Below, piece by piece: positions 60,964 to 64,000 of a stretch of DNA of 64,000 nucleotides. The notes under the pieces are model-generated. The model was not told the origin of the DNA and did not search any database. It saw nothing but the letters and a program-made list of their open reading frames with translations. The first letter of the stretch is position 1. Every line of letters starts with the position of its first letter. This DNA comes from Plazaster borealis (Eukaryota; Echinodermata; Asteroidea; Forcipulatida; Labidiasteridae). The stretch lies in assembly GCA_021014325.1 (NCBI GenBank), contig CM037476.1:15350827-15414826 (forward strand), given 5' to 3'. Made by a program: the position numbers and the translations under genes.

Positions 60964-63411
60964 GGCTTCTGCCAGCTTGACCAGAGCTCTGGAAAAAGTA
61001 CTTTCAAGACCTACAAAGGGGATCTCCCATTCTATCTAAACTTACGCAATATCAATGGCCAGACCGCTCTCTACCTGGCAGCCACGGCAGGTCATGTCGA
61101 GGTCGCCAGAACCCTGTTGGATTATCGCCCAGCCGGACCTGTCGTCCCAAACTTCGGACACGGGAAGAAGCAATCTTACATCGAGGTCGACAGCTACACT
61201 GTGATTGGCCGGACGCCGTTACACAGCTCCGTTATAGCAGGTAACATAGAGATCGTCTCGCTGTTGCTGAAGCACGGAGCAGATGTCAATCTGCCAGTCA
61301 AATCTATTAAGTGCCTGTTTGGCTCGAGGAGCAGCAACGCTAGTCTGATCGAAGGCAGAGTCATTGAAAAGGTGCACATTCCGAAAGAGGACAGCTCTAT
61401 CCTATGTGAGGCGTGCAGTTCCTGCGAGTACAACATCGACATTATAGCGCTGCTTCTCAAACATGGCGCCAAGGATCCAAGCGGGAAGGCTTTGCTCTCA
61501 GCTACGCTCAGCGTACGGAATGATATTGTAACAACTATTCTGGCGCATACTGGTGTACATCCCGATCCGGATTACTCAATCAAGGAGGAGTATCAGAATA
61601 AATTCAAGGTGTTTGTGGCCGACTTGCTAAACGCGAGCGAGGGAGCCGAGGGAAATACCAAGGTAAAGGTTAGCAGAGAAGGGGCACTGGTGACGAGATC
61701 AAAAGGCATGGCTCGACAAGACTCAAAGAAAGACCAGTCGAGGAAAGGAAGCTCGTACGATCGCAGGAGAACATGTGGGGGTATCAAGAGAGCTGCCAGT
61801 AATCTTGGAATGTTGGACACGCCAGTTGCTGTTGATTGGCATGACCAGAATATAAACGAAATTAAACCGGAATGGTTGGTGGAAGCTGGGCTGAGGTTCA
61901 ACAGCTTGCTGAGGACTTATCCTTTGGAATCCAGCATACACATCAGTGTGGCTACTCTGACGAGAATAGACGTGTCTGACAACAGTCTGGGCTGCTTGCC
62001 ATTGTTTATCTTCCGACTGCCTTCCCTCCAGCAGCTGAATGCTTCCAAAAACAAAATCCACCATCTGCCTGGAATGGCTAGGAGTAGAGATTTCAACTCG
62101 CTGTCCTCCAGTCCTACGTCCACATCATTTCCAGCGAACTCTGAGGACGGTACTTGGGATGCACCAATGCTAAGGAGGGTTAATCTCTCTCACAATCGTT
62201 TGATCACAGTGCCATCAGAACTCCTCCTGCTGCCAGTTTTGGATTATCTGAACCTGGAGAACAACTCTATACGGGAAATGCCATTTGAGATGTGGATGTC
62301 GCCAAAACTGAAGACACTCAACCTGTCAAAGAATGAACTTGAGGACATGCCTTGTGGTTTGTACCCCACTGGGAATGACTCCCAAATGGGTCTCCCAGAG
62401 GTCGAGATGAGAAGTCCATCCCCTCTGGATGATGACCTGATTACTTGCCAGAAACGAGATACCTTCCCGTTGATCGCCAACCGGTCCGAGAAGACGGGCA
62501 AGCTGGCAAGGTTCTCAGATTTTGCCATGAAGTTTGGCAAGGCTGCCCTTGGCCTAAAGGACCCCTCCAGAAATTCAAGCAACATGGCGGTCACAATGTC
62601 AACTCTGGAAGCGCGACTCATCAGTGGAGGTGTGAGCGACAACTCGGGGAGTGACACCCCAGAGTCTTCTGATTCTGAGGTTTTCATGGATGAAGAGTCA
62701 ACGACCAAAGGCTATTCTTATGTGAACATACGGCGCTTCAGACTCTGCAGCACTGGGAGCCTTGAAGGAGACACCACCGAGGAAGAGAATGCAAACTTTG
62801 GAGAAATTAACTCACTGGAGACCTTAGACTTGTCCCACAACAATCTGAGCAATGTTCCCTCTGGGCTTCCCTGCCTGGCTCCGAAACTCACCAAGCTTGT
62901 ACTGTCCCACAACAGGATCTCTGACTTCGGACCAATGAATAAGTACCCGGTAGGGCTGATGGATCTTGAGCTCTCTTGGAACAGAATCAAGGACATGAGC
63001 AACCCGGTGAATCAAATATCTGTCCGGAATAAGACAAACGTCTTCAGGCTCCTCCGGTCCAATTCAACATATGATCCAGCATTGAGTATGACAGACATGT
63101 GTTACAGTCCGACCTCTCAGTACTCGTTATCTCAGCGCAGTGCTCAACCTGCTCAACTGAATGCCGCTCACCGCTTGAGTCATGACCCGTCCATCCCCGG
63201 TAGCTCCCCGGGGACCCTCACGGCGAGCAGCATGGGGCAATTTTGCAAGCACCGTCGACATCGTGTGTTGGCCACTTTGCGGACGTTGGATCTGTCCTAC
63301 AATCAAATCTCTCAGTTGGATGTGATCGCCAGAACGGTACTTGGGACTGGAGCTTCCTTTGAGGAGGAGGTGCCAGGAAAACATGGAGAGAACAGTGAAG
63401 AGGACCCAAAG
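60964..63411 (+). CDS. LRRK1: LRRK1-like exon 6: ankyrin repeats, linker and LRRs (large exon)
   Basis: A 2448-bp exon encoding residues 307-1122 in phase 0. Early part: ankyrin units GQTALYLAATAGHVEVARTL, GRTPLHSSVIAGNIEIVSLL with KHGADVN, and IIALLLKHGAKDPSGKALL. A basic linker follows (RSKGMARQDSKKDQSRKGSS region), then the W-containing LRRK1-like segment near residue 598. LRRs start near residue 636 (TRIDVSDNSLGCLP, LQQLNASKNKIHHLP, LRRVNLSHNRLITVP, LDYLNLENNSIREMP, LKTLNLSKNELEDMP). Residues about 772-915 are a Ser/acidic insertion, after which LRRs resume (LETLDLSHNNLSNVP, LTKLVLSHNRISDFG). A second Ser-rich insertion (about 995-1072) precedes LRTLDLSYNQISQLD. Acceptor TTCGTTCTAG. The donor AAG/GTACAT is weak; translation would stop 21 bases later, so splicing must occur at or before it. 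Confidence 0.85.
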
Positions 63412-63486
63412 GTACATTTTTACCCTTTTTAATTTTGTCCATTAATTCACATACAGATAGCTCCCGATATATGCCATCTTCACAGC

Positions 63487-63655
63487 TGGCCTGGAGTTTC
63501 ATCTTTGAGAGGGCAAGGCTATTTTCATGTTGCAAAGGGCACTTCCATTGGAAAATCTTAAAGTCTATGGGAAACTTCTGAAGGGGCACCAAAGCCAAAA
63601 CCAGGGGCAGCAGAGGCAGTGACCTCTGTGGCTTCTTTGTAATTTCAAGCCTGTA
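63487..63655. mobile_element. MITE, CAGGCCTGGAATT family
   Basis: CTGGCCTGGAGTTTCATC start and GTAATTTCAAGCCTGT end, inverted relatives. Interior GGGCAAGGCTATTTTC, GGAAAATCTTAAAGTCTATG and GGGGCACCAAAGCC match the reverse of 32081-32245. It starts 75 bp after exon 6. Confidence 0.75.
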
Positions 63656-63689
63656 ACAGGCAACTTGGGTTTTTGGTTTGTGGGCAAGT

Positions 63690-63846
63690 GAACAAATAAT
63701 AATAAATCATAATATTAGCTCTTATATAGCGCAATTCCAAACATGATCATTGCGCTTCACAAACAAACAAGAACATCAGCAATGTGAACACACTAAAATA
63801 AATGGGTTTTGAGATTGCGCTTGAAAGCATCAACCAGTGAGGATCT
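63690..63846 (-). pseudogene. LINE 3' end: RT C-terminus, stop and ATT-repeat tail
   Basis: On the minus strand 63843-63796 reads SSLVDAFKRNLKTHLF followed by a TAG stop (63793-63795), the standard C-terminus of CR1/L2-like RT ORFs. The 3' tail follows: TGCGCTATATAAGAGC and TTATTATT. It is the clearest LINE source here for the tail shared with the SINEs at 49690 and 59212. Confidence 0.75.
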
Positions 63847-64000
63847 TAGGTAGAATAACAAGTAACTTTCAAAATAAAAAAATGGCTGCCATTGCTTGTA
63901 AATCTACCTGTATGTTTTTCAAGGGATAAATCTGCGATGGCCCTATAGCCAAATATCTTTCTCATGACATACTCTGACTGGTTGCCAGATTCCATGCTTG
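63847..64000. other. Right edge of the window, non-coding
   Basis: Intron sequence after exon 6; no exon or repeat recognised in the last 150 bases. Confidence 0.4.

Larger units (their letters stand above)
22349..63411 (+). other. LRRK1: LRRK1-like gene span (5' part, continues past window)
   Basis: Six exons with matching splice phases (0, 1, 2, 0, 0 at the successive junctions) give one continuous 1122-codon reading from a candidate ATG at 22349. Order of parts: short Gly/Ser/Asp-rich N-terminus, ankyrin repeats (about residues 33-460), basic linker, a short W-containing segment, then leucine-rich repeats (about residues 636-1090). Mammalian LRRK1 has the same order of ankyrin repeats, LRRs, then a ROC GTPase, COR, kinase and a C-terminal repeat domain. 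The segment VDWHDQNINEIKPEWLVEAG just before the LRRs resembles the corresponding linker of vertebrate LRRK1. The GTPase and kinase exons must lie to the right. Alternative: a LRRK2-type or other ankyrin-LRR protein, judged less likely because of that linker. Confidence 0.75.

Noticed and set aside
62244..62708. 154-codon minus-strand frame opposite exon 6
   Set aside because: Shadow of the LRR coding exon.

Overview
The window is animal nuclear DNA, most likely from a marine invertebrate deuterostome, with an echinoderm the best guess. It is AT-rich, gene-poor and intron-rich, with GT-AG splice sites and no bacterial signals. It is packed with miniature inverted-repeat transposable elements (MITEs), tRNA-derived SINEs with ATT-repeat tails, LINE remnants and a Helitron. 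The taxon is inferred from general repeat character and was not tested by any search.

One host gene is convincingly present: the 5' part of a LRRK1-type gene on the + strand. It has six coding exons (22349-22684, 23810-23975, 49173-49311, 50353-50497, 53336-53467, 60964-63411) whose reading phases join without a break into 1122 codons: ankyrin repeats, a linker, then leucine-rich repeats. The ROC, COR, kinase and later domains expected of the family would lie beyond the right edge. Introns are about 1.1, 25.2, 1.0, 2.8 and 7.5 kb and are filled with mobile elements. A 53-codon open stretch in the large intron (41414-41573) ends at a possible donor in the phase needed to join the third exon, so it may be an alternative first exon; this is a hypothesis.

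Region by region: 1-2624 is the 3' part of a dead LINE with reverse transcriptase, zinc knuckle and poly(A). 2625-3917 is non-coding with an internal duplication. 3918-12850 is a head-to-tail array of four units of about 2.2 kb, the last two nearly identical and the second carrying a 287-bp near-perfect inverted repeat. 13000-22300 is a mosaic of SINEs and MITEs. 22300-23975 holds the first two exons. 23976-49172 is the giant intron, containing a three-level nest (a TTAA element and a Helitron inside a SINE-related repeat, 32450-35740), a MITE inside a MITE (42357-43377), a minisatellite split by a MITE (46994-47895) and LINE 3' ends. 49173-63411 holds four more exons, again separated by repeats.

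Many insertions can be read to the base because another copy of the target repeat in the same window shows the unoccupied site. LINE 3' ends in the window share their tail with the SINEs, which suggests that this LINE machinery mobilised the SINEs. All similarity judgements were made by eye.
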